A stretch of 7,431 nt of DNA, from assembly GCA_903970575.1 (NCBI GenBank), contig CAJCJC010000159.1, positions 1 through 7,431 of the forward strand. The letters are read 5' to 3'. Under the pieces are notes generated by a model. The model made no database searches. It saw only the letters and a list, made by a program, of their open reading frames with translations, and was not told where the DNA came from. Shown piece after piece: positions 1 through 6,721 of the stretch. The position numbers and the translations under genes were made by a program. How positions within the stretch are numbered: position 1 is the first letter of the stretch; each line of letters starts with the position of its first letter. This DNA is from Alphaproteobacteria bacterium. GTDB lineage: Bacteria; Pseudomonadota; Alphaproteobacteria; BOG-932; Roseiterribacteraceae.

Positions 1-5
1 GTCAT
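1..5 (-). CDS. Possible first codons of a gene running off the left edge
   Basis: On the minus strand an ATG at position 5 is preceded, seven bases upstream, by GAGGAG, a good ribosome binding site. Only the start codon and two further bases lie inside the window, so nothing can be said about the product. An alternative ATG at position 12 sits directly against the same purine tract and is a poorer start. The stretch from 6 to 146 shows no convincing gene on either strand and would serve as its leader. Confidence 0.3.
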
Positions 6-146
6 GGCGCATCTCCTCGATTGAGCGAGCGGCGATCGCGTTCCTTGCTGGAATCGCGCACGGCCCCGATTGGGCGCCGTTAATGAGAAATGGGGTGTCC
101 GGCGCGGGCATCAAGACCCATCGTCATCCCGCCGCGCACAAACGAA

Positions 147-172
147 AATGGCCCCGCTTGCGCGGGGCCATT
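147..172 (-). terminator. Rho-independent terminator of the SYLF gene
   Basis: An 11-bp perfect stem (147-157 paired with 162-172, core GGCCCCGC/GCGGGGCC) closes a four-base loop. Read on the minus strand it is followed at once by TTTTCGTTT, the U-tract expected of an intrinsic terminator. It lies 26 bases beyond the stop of the minus-strand SYLF gene. On the plus strand no T-run follows, so it is directional. Confidence 0.85.
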
Positions 173-198
173 CGAGGTCGAAAATGTGACCGGAGCGC

Positions 199-870
199 TT
201 ACGGGAGGTCGTGCCTGAGCGGGCCGGCGCCCGGGTTATGACCCTCATTCATGTTGAGGATCGCGCGGGCGGCGATGGGCCGACCGTAATACTCGTCGTT
301 ATAATTCTCGCGCGGCTTGACGATCGAGCCTTCGAGCGTCAGGCCGACATAGGCGCCCGACGCCGACGACCACACGACGAGATCCGCGGAATTGAGCGCG
401 GTGCTCGACGCGGCCTGGGCGTCTGAGCCCAGGGTCACGATGGCGAAACCCGCCTGCGCGCCGAACTTGAACTCGTCCTGCTCCAGGGCGTGAAGGGCCT
501 TTTCGCTCTCGACGATCATGACGACTTCCGCCGTTTGCACGCCGATCTGCAAGCCGAAGGACGCCGACGCCAAGGTATAGAACGCCGGATCGGTCCAGCC
601 GCCGCCGGCCGTGCGGGCCAGCATCACGCCGTCGCCGCCCTCGCCGCCGAAGAAAAAGCCGCCCTTGACAAGGTTGGGGACGATCAGAACGGCGCGGGCG
701 TGACGCAGAAGCTCCTTCGCCGTGCCGAATTCCTTGTCGGAACGCAGATGGTCGAGGGTGATCCGAGCCTGATCGACCAGATTCTGTTCGTCGCTGGCCG
801 CGCGCGCCGCGCCGGCGCCCAGGGACGAAAGTGTTACCGCCGCGACCGCGGCAAGCGCAAATAGTCTCAT
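199..870 (-). CDS. Secreted SYLF (Ysc84-type) lipid-binding domain protein
   Basis: This gene encodes 223 residues. The first 24 or so form a signal peptide (MRLF, a hydrophobic stretch, then an ARA-A cleavage site), so the product is probably periplasmic. The rest fits the SYLF/Ysc84 domain: a helical lead (residues 28-60), then AVLIVPNLVKGGFFFGGEGGDGV (split here as residues 60-82), a glycine-rich core with FGLQIGVQ (105-112) and VVMIV (116-120), and FGAQAGFA (136-143). Related eukaryotic domains bind phosphoinositides; bacterial members are small exported proteins of poorly known role, so lipid binding is by family only. The open frame extends upstream to 1017, but the ATG at 870 is chosen because AGGA lies eight bases before it and the signal peptide starts there; the extension would overlap the neighbouring exporter gene. 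An EcfG-like promoter lies upstream and a strong terminator follows, so it looks monocistronic and stress-induced. Confidence 0.93.
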   Translation of the reverse strand: MRLFALAAVAAVTLSSLGAGAARAASDEQNLVDQARITLDHLRSDKEFGTAKELLRHARAVLIVPNLVKGGFFFGGEGGDGVMLARTAGGGWTDPAFYTLASASFGLQIGVQTAEVVMIVESEKALHALEQDEFKFGAQAGFAIVTLGSDAQAASSTALNSADLVVWSSASGAYVGLTLEGSIVKPRENYNDEYYGRPIAARAILNMNEGHNPGAGPLRHDLP

Positions 871-921
871 GATTATTTCCTGTCGAGTGAGTGGGGTCGT
901 GAATCGCAATTCGGAGTGTCT

Positions 922-947
922 AACACGGCTCGTCTCGCGAGTGTTCC
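922..947 (-). promoter_or_regulatory. EcfG-type general stress promoter for the SYLF gene
   Basis: Read on the minus strand, GGAAC (947-943) is followed after 17 bases by TGTT (925-922). The alphaproteobacterial general-stress sigma factor EcfG recognises GGAAC-N16/17-cGTT; only the least conserved first base of the -10 element differs. Transcription would start near 914, giving a leader of about 45 bases before the SYLF start codon. It lies in the only gap (871-997) upstream of the gene, where a promoter is expected. The match is by eye. Confidence 0.6.
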
Positions 948-997
948 ACAGCGTAAATTGAGAAAAACTTCTCCCAAGGGTAAGTCTCGCCGCTGAA

Positions 998-2521
998 TTA
1001 GCGGCCGCCGGAGGCAACGCGGCTGGCGGCGCGGACGGTTACGCCGCCCTGCTCCATCTCCTCCGGTTCCGGAACGACGGGTCTTCCCGTCAGTTCCTCC
1101 CCCGCCCCCGGTCGCAACTGGCCGAATATGGCGATCGCCAGGATCGGAATGATTCCGATGATGAGGAATGTCGGTGCGAAGGCGGCGGCGGGGGAGCCCC
1201 GCCCGACGATTTCGCCGGAGAAATGCAGGACCATGGCGGCGACGGCGACGCCCAGGCTCATGCTGATCTGCTGTGCGACGCTGGCGATGGAGGTGCCGTT
1301 CGACATGCTCCGCGCGTCGAGGTCGGCATAGGCGAGCGCCCCCATGCAGGTGAATTGCAGGGTGCGGAAAAAGCCCGACAGGCCAAGCACGGCGATGACG
1401 ACGATCCAAGGCGTCGATTGGGAAAAAAACGCCAGAATCATGATGCTGCCGCCGACGATGAACGCATTGCCGATCAGCAGGCGGCGGAATCCGAACCGGC
1501 GCAAAATGCGCGCCGAGCCGATCTTCATCAAAATCGCCCCGATCGCGGTCGTGAATGTGAGCGCGCCGGATTCGAGCGGCGAGCGGCCGAACCCGATCTG
1601 GAACAGGAGCGGGAGCAGGAACGGCGTGGCCCCGAACCCGATTCGGCTGAGACCCCCGCCCAGGATGGAGACGCGGAAGGTCGGAATGCGAAACAAGGAC
1701 AGGTCGAGCGCCGGGGCCGTCACGCGCCGCGCATGGCGGACATATAACAGGAAGGCGGCGATCGAGACGATCAGCAGGCCGGCCACGCCCGCCGGCGGCA
1801 ACAGGCCCCTGCCGATATTCTCGATGCCGAGCACCAGCCCAGCCAACGCGATCCCGACCAGGAAAAACCCCGGCACATCCGGCGGCCGCACGTCAGGATC
1901 GCGGAAATTGTCGATGACCTTAAGCGCGAAGGCGATGCCCACGACGCCGATCGGCAGGTTGATGTAGAAAATCCAGCGCCACGAGGCATAGGTGGTGATC
2001 GCGCCCCCGATCAGCGGCCCCACCATCGGGCCGATCAGCGCCGGAATCGTGACCCAGCTCATCGCCGCGACCAGATCGCGCTTGGCGAAGCTGCGACCGA
2101 GGATCAACCGCCCCACCGGCATCATCATGGCGCCGCCCAGCCCCTGCAGGGCGCGGGCGCCGATTAGCATTGGCAGGGACCAAGCCATGCCGCACAGCGC
2201 GGAGCTGAGCGTGAACATGGCGATCGCGCCGGCGAAGACGGTCCGCGCGCCGAACCGGTCCGCCATCCACCCGCTCATGGGGATGAAGATCGCAAGGCTG
2301 AGGAGATAGACGCTGACCGCCATGCTGAGATTGACGGGTGTTGTATGCAGATTGCGTGCGATGGCCGGTAAAGCGGTCGCGATGATCGTCGAATCCAAGT
2401 TTTCCATGAAGAGCGCGACCGCGATCGCGAACGGGATCATGACCCGAAAGCCGGTTGGCCCATATTTGGATGGGATGCTCACGGTGTCGATCGGAACTCT
2501 GGGCGAATCATCAAAACCCAA
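998..2521 (-). CDS. DHA2-family (EmrB/QacA-type) MFS multidrug exporter
   Basis: This is an inner-membrane proton-driven drug:H+ antiporter of about 507 residues with some 14 predicted hydrophobic segments, the usual size for DHA2. Diagnostic motifs are LDSTIIATALP in TM1 (residues 42-52), motif A GWMADRFGAR after TM2 (84-93), the antiporter motif C GPMVGPLIGG in TM5 (164-173), and WRWIFYINLPIG (181-192), which is typical of EmrB-like members. The C-terminal 37 residues are hydrophilic and cytoplasmic. Substrate cannot be read from the sequence. The listed start is a TTG that overlaps the end of the upstream gene by 11 bases with no clear ribosome binding site; a GTG at 2482 is an equally possible start and would remove 13 residues without touching TM1. 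Either way translation is probably coupled to the upstream gene. No EmrA-like membrane fusion partner is adjacent. Confidence 0.93.
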   Translation of the reverse strand: MGFDDSPRVPIDTVSIPSKYGPTGFRVMIPFAIAVALFMENLDSTIIATALPAIARNLHTTPVNLSMAVSVYLLSLAIFIPMSGWMADRFGARTVFAGAIAMFTLSSALCGMAWSLPMLIGARALQGLGGAMMMPVGRLILGRSFAKRDLVAAMSWVTIPALIGPMVGPLIGGAITTYASWRWIFYINLPIGVVGIAFALKVIDNFRDPDVRPPDVPGFFLVGIALAGLVLGIENIGRGLLPPAGVAGLLIVSIAAFLLYVRHARRVTAPALDLSLFRIPTFRVSILGGGLSRIGFGATPFLLPLLFQIGFGRSPLESGALTFTTAIGAILMKIGSARILRRFGFRRLLIGNAFIVGGSIMILAFFSQSTPWIVVIAVLGLSGFFRTLQFTCMGALAYADLDARSMSNGTSIASVAQQISMSLGVAVAAMVLHFSGEIVGRGSPAAAFAPTFLIIGIIPILAIAIFGQLRPGAGEELTGRPVVPEPEEMEQGGVTVRAASRVASGGR

Positions 2522-4430
2522 ACATGTGGTCGAGCGCGAAGCCGCCGCCGGCGCCCAGGAAAATGTGATAGCCGAACAGACGGCAGGTCGTATCCCGGAT
2601 GATCACATACCCGCCGCCGGCCGCTTCGGAGAGCTCGGCGCGATCGTAGACTTCGGTCGTATCGATCAGCCGCGATCCAGAGCAGGGTATGGCGAGGCGC
2701 CGCCGCGCCACCTCGCGGCCATATCGGTCATGTAGGATCAGATCGGTCTCCGAAAAGGGCCGCCAACGGCCGGAGGTAGGGTAAGACAAATGGCACATCA
2801 CCCGTCCGGGGCGGTCGGTCAGGCGCAAATAGAGCCGGGTCGACAGGCCGGGCGGCTTGCCCAGATAGGAATTGGGCTCGTTGCGCCATACCGCCGGCAC
2901 GTTGAAAAGGTGCGAGCCGAAACTGGTCTCGGCCGAGCGTCCGGTATCGCGGCGCGCATAGCGGAAGATCGCGTGGATCCAGCCGTCGCCGAGCTCGCCG
3001 CGCTCAAAATCATAGCCGAGCTCCAGATGCCCGTAACCGCCGGCCAAAAGCGCAGGGTCGCCAAGGGTCCGATCGACCGAAACCGCGATCGAGTCGTCCC
3101 GTGACCGCTTGCCCAGGGGCGACTCCATGACGAGCGCGCCGTCCGGGTCATAGGCGCGCAGCGTCAGCGCGATCCCATCCTGCCAGGTCGCCATCGGCGT
3201 CGGCAGCACGGTCGAGGACCAGTCCCTGATCGGCAGCAGCGGCGCCGGCAGGATGAAACCCTTACCCAAAAGCCGGGTCATGTCGCCGATGTCGGCGGCG
3301 GGCTTAAGGTCGCTGCGCTCGACGTTGACATGCGCGGCCGACCGGTATCCCGCGCCGTATTCGATCTCGTAACGCGGCCGACAACAGAATTTATTCGCCC
3401 TGATCTCGAACTGACCTGGCCAGGATATATCGGGGAAATAATCGCTCGCGTCGATCGCCGCCGTGCCGTAGGCGGGAACGATGCTGTCGACCGGCGTGAA
3501 CGCCTCGGCGCCCATCGGCCGAATCTCGATCCCCCCCTTCGGGATGGGGACCGGGAAGCAATTCTGGATCAGCAGGCTGATTTTTTGGCCAGCCGCCGCC
3601 GCCGGCAGTCCGGCATAGAGATCGGCCGCCCAGGGATTACTGTCATGGGTCACCGTCGCCGTGGCGCCGGAATCGTCGTGGATATCGACCGCGTATTTCA
3701 GCGTGTCATGGGCCGCCGAACCGATGACGTGGACGTAGAGCGAACCCGTGAAATCCCCCAGCCCGAAGCGTCGCCTGATTTCGGCGCTATCCAGCACGAT
3801 CCCGCACGGACCGGGCGCCAAGGTCTGCTCCCAGGTCGCCAGAACCTCGCCATCCTCGGCGAAGAGCCGGCACCACAGCCTTGTGCTGGCGGCGCCATGG
3901 CCATGCCAGTAATTGATCGTCGAAATCGCGGTGTGCAGCCCACCCGAATCCCGGAAGAACAGGAAATCCGACACGAAGTTCAGCGGATCGAAATAGCGGC
4001 CGGGATTGGTCAGCCACGCATCGTCCAGGCGCAAAGCGTCGAAACTCTCCACCCGTTCGATCGGCGGCCGATAGGGGCCAAGCCGCGACAGCAGCTTTTC
4101 GCCATCGATCTCGGCCACGAAGACCATGTCGGCCGTGCTGTCGGCAAGAGCGGTCACCGGTTGGGCCGGGAAGCCGGCCCGGTCCTGGCCAGTTTCCTCG
4201 ATCCGCTGCGCATAAACGCCTTCGACGTTCCAATCGCTCAGATCGTGCATCGCGGCCAGATCGGCGAAATATCCCGAGGGATCGTAGACGGCGACGCGTC
4301 CGGCCTGGGCGATCTTCGCGATCAAAATTTCGGTCTTGGCCGCGACCAACGGGTGGATAGCCGCGCGATAGAAAACATTGCGGCCGGATTGATTGTCGAA
4401 AGTGCGAAGGGTTCGACGGCTGGCCGTCAC
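2511..4430 (-). CDS. Large protein of unknown function with four beta-rich repeats
   Basis: I cannot name this product. Taken from a GTG at 4430 it has 639 residues, with no signal peptide or membrane segment, so it is probably cytoplasmic. The first 150 residues (RVAVYDPSGYFADL, then DMVFVAEIDGEKLL) look like an alternating alpha/beta fold. After that, four stretches share one pattern: hydrophobic strands, a turn of the type L-x-D-x-D/Y-G-x-E-V, an IVLDS/LIDTTEV-like strand, then GxLYV/GGYVI followed by D and an aromatic pair. They begin near coordinates 3947, 3593, 3227 and 2846. Conserved-looking landmarks include NYWHGHGA, NKFCCRPRYEIEYG and a C-terminal RDTTCRLFGYH...DHMFGF. The open frame reaches an ATG at 4598 with a fair GAGGA site, but the extra 56 residues are arginine-rich and use rare CTA, AGA and CGA codons, so I judge them non-coding. 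It overlaps the exporter gene, implying shared expression. Confidence 0.8.
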   Translation of the reverse strand: MTASRRTLRTFDNQSGRNVFYRAAIHPLVAAKTEILIAKIAQAGRVAVYDPSGYFADLAAMHDLSDWNVEGVYAQRIEETGQDRAGFPAQPVTALADSTADMVFVAEIDGEKLLSRLGPYRPPIERVESFDALRLDDAWLTNPGRYFDPLNFVSDFLFFRDSGGLHTAISTINYWHGHGAASTRLWCRLFAEDGEVLATWEQTLAPGPCGIVLDSAEIRRRFGLGDFTGSLYVHVIGSAAHDTLKYAVDIHDDSGATATVTHDSNPWAADLYAGLPAAAAGQKISLLIQNCFPVPIPKGGIEIRPMGAEAFTPVDSIVPAYGTAAIDASDYFPDISWPGQFEIRANKFCCRPRYEIEYGAGYRSAAHVNVERSDLKPAADIGDMTRLLGKGFILPAPLLPIRDWSSTVLPTPMATWQDGIALTLRAYDPDGALVMESPLGKRSRDDSIAVSVDRTLGDPALLAGGYGHLELGYDFERGELGDGWIHAIFRYARRDTGRSAETSFGSHLFNVPAVWRNEPNSYLGKPPGLSTRLYLRLTDRPGRVMCHLSYPTSGRWRPFSETDLILHDRYGREVARRRLAIPCSGSRLIDTTEVYDRAELSEAAGGGYVIIRDTTCRLFGYHIFLGAGGGFALDHMFGF

Positions 4431-4648
4431 GATGATGCGTCTCTTATCTTGCGGGCGTCGGCCATGCGGCCCTCGGCGAGCCCAACCCCTGACACAGCCG
4501 CGCCCGGTTGCCAAGAGCCGTGGCGCGCGCCGCGATAGTCGCCAACCCTGAGGCCTGAGTAGTTTCCGAGGCTGCGGCGGCCGATCCGGCGTCCCCATTA
4601 TCCAATCCTCGAAGGCGCGGAGCGCGCGTTCAACGGAGACGCCCGATT
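4431..4648. other. Divergent spacer between the repeat protein and HicA/eRF1-like genes
   Basis: If the minus-strand gene starts at 4430, this 218-base stretch separates two divergent transcription units and should hold both promoters. I see no EcfG-type GGAAC element and no convincing sigma-70 hexamer pair on either strand. The plus-strand ribosome binding site GGAG sits at its right end, about nine bases before the ATG at 4649. If the minus-strand gene instead starts at the ATG at 4598, the spacer shrinks to 50 bases. Confidence 0.45.
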
Positions 4649-5386
4649 ATGAAAACGCAGCATCCGGAACCGGTGGATATCGTTTCGCCGGTAAAGAACA
4701 TCGTGGCGTCCAGTTCGGATCGCCGAACGCTGGGCGCCATCTTCCGTCATCCCTCGGCCCAAAACCTCGAATGGAGCCATGTCGTCTCACTATTCAACAA
4801 CCTGGGCGAGGTCGAGGAGAAGCATAATGGGGAATTCGCGTTCATCATCGGCGGCGAACGTCACCAGATGCGTCAGCCCCACGGCAAGGACCTGACCGGG
4901 TCGGACGTGATCGACCTCCGGCGTTTCCTGCTTAAGGCGGGGCAATCTCCCGATGGGCTGCTGGAAGCGGCCGAGCCCATCGTCCCGGCGGAGCCGACGC
5001 TCCTGGTCGTCATGGACCATCACGGGGCCAAAATATACCACGTTGATATCGCGGGCGACGATCCGTCCGGGCATCTGATCGCGCCCTATGACCCGCATCA
5101 TTTTCTGCATCATCTGGTCCACAAGGACCAATCGCGGGAACGCGGCCAGCGCGCGCCTGAAGACCCGAGCTTTTACGATCGCATCGCCGATGCCCTGTCG
5201 GCGGCCGGCAAGATCGTGATCGTCGGTCACGGCGCGGGCAAGAGCAACGCCGCCCATCATCTGACGGACTACCTGCGCGCCCATCATCCCGACGCCTATC
5301 GCCGGATCGCCCGCGAGGTCACGGCCGATCTTTCGAGCGTCACGCCCGCGCAGCTTTTGGTGATCGCGCGAGAGGCCCTGACGTAA
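4649..5386 (+). CDS. HicA-like domain fused to an eRF1-domain-3-like (BaeRF-type) domain
   Basis: This is a 245-residue soluble protein with two parts. Residues 26-97 (SAQNLEWSHVVSLFNNLG, then EEKHNGEFAFIIGGE, then QPHGKDLTGSDVIDLRRFL) follow the HicA-type small dsRNA-binding fold: helix, strand with a histidine at the HNG turn, strand, HGKDL turn, helix. Residues 117-243 (LLVVMDHHGAKIYHVD, an HHxxH-rich middle, APEDPSFYDRIADAL, GKIVIVGHGAGKSNAAHHL, a DPxAYRRIAREV-like helix) match the pattern of alphaproteobacterial 'translational machinery proteins', small relatives of eRF1 domain 3. The start is firm, with GGAG nine bases upstream. The family link suggests ribosome or tRNA/mRNA contact; the exact role is unknown. 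The GHGAGKS string is one residue short of a Walker A and is not read as one. A BON-domain gene follows 85 bases downstream on the same strand. Confidence 0.85.
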   Translation: MKTQHPEPVDIVSPVKNIVASSSDRRTLGAIFRHPSAQNLEWSHVVSLFNNLGEVEEKHNGEFAFIIGGERHQMRQPHGKDLTGSDVIDLRRFLLKAGQSPDGLLEAAEPIVPAEPTLLVVMDHHGAKIYHVDIAGDDPSGHLIAPYDPHHFLHHLVHKDQSRERGQRAPEDPSFYDRIADALSAAGKIVIVGHGAGKSNAAHHLTDYLRAHHPDAYRRIAREVTADLSSVTPAQLLVIAREALT

Positions 5387-5471
5387 CCTAAGCTTGGACG
5401 CCTCGCGTCCTGACAGCCTGATTTTCAACGCATTTCGACGCCGTCGATCCAATAGTTCATCGGAGAATTTC

Positions 5472-6122
5472 ATGTCGCACGACATCCAACTTGAAGAAGC
5501 GGTCATCGCGGAACTGGGGTGGGAACCCAGCGTCGTGGCGCCCTATATCGGCGTCGCCGCGAGCGATGGGGCCGTCACCCTGACCGGCCATGTCGGGACC
5601 TACATGGAAAAACACGGGGCCGAGGCGGCGGCGCGCAGGGTCAGGGGCGTCAAGGCGGTGATTGACGAAATCGAGGTTCGGCTGCAATCCGAACATATCC
5701 GCGGCGATATCGAAATCGGACAAGCGGCCGTGCACAGCCTCGCCTCGGATGTCGCGGTGCCCGAGGGCGCGGTCAAGGTGACGGTCGATAAGGGCTGGGT
5801 CACATTGACCGGCGGCGTCGAATGGCATTTTCAGAAAGAGGCCGCGGAACAGGATATCCGACGGCTGTTCGGCGTCGTCGCCGTCATCAACGACATCGCG
5901 ATCGACCGCAAGGTCGACGTGTCGACTATCAGCGACGACATCACCCATGCCCTGCATCGATCCTGGTTCTTCGATCCCAAGACAATCGACGTCTCCGCTG
6001 AAGGCGGGAAAGTGCGATTGACGGGAACCGTCAAATCCCCGCATGACCGCCAACTAGCCGCCGCGACCGCCTGGGCCGCGCCCGGCGCGACCGACGTGGA
6101 AAACGACATTGTGGTGGTTTGA
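5472..6122 (+). CDS. Cytoplasmic protein of three BON domains
   Basis: The product has 216 residues and is built entirely of three tandem BON domains: residues 5-71 (GVAASDGAVTLTGHV, ARRVRGVKAVIDEIEV), 77-146 (VTVDKGWVTLTGGVEW, IRRLFGVVAVINDIAI) and 152-216 (VSAEGGKVRLTGTVKS, APGATDVENDIVV). Each has the V-x-LTG-x-V strand and the G-x-x-x-V-x-N/D-x-I ending typical of BON. BON domains in OsmY and related proteins are linked to osmotic and envelope stress and to binding membranes or other ligands. Unlike OsmY, no signal peptide is present, so the protein should stay in the cytoplasm. The start is the ATG at 5472 with GGAGA seven bases upstream; the frame is open from 5394, but that extension has no ribosome site and no BON residues. 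It may be co-transcribed with the gene 85 bases upstream, and no strong terminator separates them. Confidence 0.92.
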   Translation: MSHDIQLEEAVIAELGWEPSVVAPYIGVAASDGAVTLTGHVGTYMEKHGAEAAARRVRGVKAVIDEIEVRLQSEHIRGDIEIGQAAVHSLASDVAVPEGAVKVTVDKGWVTLTGGVEWHFQKEAAEQDIRRLFGVVAVINDIAIDRKVDVSTISDDITHALHRSWFFDPKTIDVSAEGGKVRLTGTVKSPHDRQLAAATAWAAPGATDVENDIVVV

Positions 6123-6160
6123 AGCAGCGGACACCGCTGACGAGCGAGGGGATGGCCTTA

Positions 6161-6258
6161 ATGATCGGGCTCGATACCAACTCGTCGTTCGATATTGGAG
6201 GCCTGCTTCGGGCGCAAGGATGGAAGGCTGAATTTGCGTCGGCGATACGTGGCGCCGG
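6161..6258 (+). pseudogene. Possible eroded PIN-domain (VapC-like) toxin start
   Basis: In the gap after the BON gene an ATG at 6161, preceded by the purine tract GAGGGGATGG, begins MIGLDTN, the usual opening of VapC-type PIN ribonucleases, whose aspartate is the first metal ligand. The similarity stops after those seven residues; the frame continues only to 6364, through the opposing antitoxin gene, with no further PIN motif. It may be a remnant of a toxin gene or a chance match to a short motif. Otherwise nothing is visible between 6123 and 6258. Confidence 0.22.
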
Positions 6259-6513
6259 TTATTCCGGCATCTCGTCGCCTGGTCGCGGCGCTTCCCCGCG
6301 TGCTCGCTTCATTACCCTGTCGAATGCGTTCCAGTCGATTTTGCCGTTGCGGGCCGGGAAATAGTCGGCTGTCCTCAGCGCGCCGACTTTTTCCGCGATA
6401 GCGGCTGCGGCGAACTGGTTGAAGCTTAGGCCTTCGGAGGCGGCGAGACGTTCCGCCTCGGCCTTGATCGCCGGTGGCGGACGCAGCGGATAGGTACCGC
6501 TCGCGGTTTTCAT
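6259..6513 (-). CDS. HicB-type ribbon-helix-helix antitoxin-like protein, no visible partner toxin
   Basis: This 84-residue protein has a ribbon-helix-helix fold of the kind annotated as HicB-family antitoxin: a short strand (TYPLRPP, residues 7-13), helix A (AIKAEAERLAASEG, 15-28) and helix B beginning LSFNQFAAAAIAEKV (29-43). Such proteins dimerise to bind DNA. After helix B it has a proline-rich, acidic tail ending in PGDEMPE. The start is well supported, with AGGAG seven bases before the ATG. Residue P12 in the strand stands where a polar or leucine residue is more usual. No HicA, RelE or PIN gene lies beside it on the same strand: downstream is the converging BON gene, upstream only a doubtful small ORF. 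It may be an orphan antitoxin, or a stand-alone regulator. The HicA-like domain further left (4649-5386) lies on the other strand and is not an obvious partner. Confidence 0.82.
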   Translation of the reverse strand: MKTASGTYPLRPPPAIKAEAERLAASEGLSFNQFAAAAIAEKVGALRTADYFPARNGKIDWNAFDRVMKRARGEAPRPGDEMPE

Positions 6514-6549
6514 AGCAATCTCCTGATAGCTTGGCTGGGTGTCAGGATT

Positions 6550-6672
6550 TCAACGCCGAACAGGCTCGGCGCCGAGTGTCAGTTTCGCACATTGAACGTC
6601 ACGATCAGCCAATGAGTTGTACCATTCCGAACGCTTGTCGGAATTAAATGCCTTCTCCCAATTGGCCTTCAT
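6550..6672 (-). CDS. Doubtful 40-residue ORF upstream of the antitoxin-like gene
   Basis: A minus-strand frame from ATG at 6672 encodes 40 mostly hydrophilic residues (MKANWEKAFNSDKRSEWYNS and so on, ending EPVRR), with GGGG about five bases upstream, and ends 36 bases before the antitoxin-like gene on the same strand. The frame is also open to an ATG at 6723 overlapping the ParA start. Codon third positions are much less GC-rich than in the neighbouring genes, so it is either horizontally acquired, a remnant, or not coding. I recognise no domain. The rest of 6514-6721 holds only the ParA promoter. Confidence 0.2.
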   Translation of the reverse strand: MKANWEKAFNSDKRSEWYNSLADRDVQCAKLTLGAEPVRR

Positions 6673-6685
6673 AAAACCCCAACCC

Positions 6686-6713
6686 CTTGGCTCCGCGCTA
6701 ACATCGCTATAAC
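6686..6713 (+). promoter_or_regulatory. Promoter of the ParA gene, possibly giving a leaderless mRNA
   Basis: TATAAC at 6708-6713 is a good -10 hexamer, with CTTGGC at 6686-6691 as a weaker -35 sixteen bases upstream. The predicted transcription start, six to nine bases after the -10, falls at or within two bases of the ATG at 6722. No ribosome binding site lies between them. The -35 match is modest and the start point is inferred. Confidence 0.4.
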
Positions 6714-6721
6714 GTGAACCC

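Noticed and set aside
40..44. GGAAC on the minus strand as an EcfG -35 for the gene at the left edge
   Set aside because: No GTT element at 16 or 17 bases downstream.
960..973. Hairpin GAGAA/TTCTC after the exporter stop
   Set aside because: Five-base AT-rich stem, too weak to terminate on its own.
873..1409. Minus-strand frame of 178 codons across the SYLF promoter
   Set aside because: It is a shifted frame of the exporter gene's 3' part with arginine/glycine-rich composition and no recognisable fold.
3330..4538. Open frame of 402 codons on the plus strand
   Set aside because: It is antisense to the repeat protein gene, is arginine- and aspartate-rich without any domain pattern, and arises from high GC at third positions of the real gene.
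5225..5245. Walker A (P-loop) in the eRF1-like protein (GHGAGKS)
   Set aside because: The spacing is one residue short of GxxxxGKS, no Walker B is evident, and the string fits the eRF1-like family loop.
5396..5410. Hairpin GGACGC-CTC-GCGTCC between the eRF1-like and BON genes
   Set aside because: Six-base stem with no following T-run; too weak to call a terminator.
4790..5506. Minus-strand frame of 238 codons opposite the HicA/eRF1-like gene
   Set aside because: Antisense shadow; the plus-strand gene has domain matches and a ribosome site.
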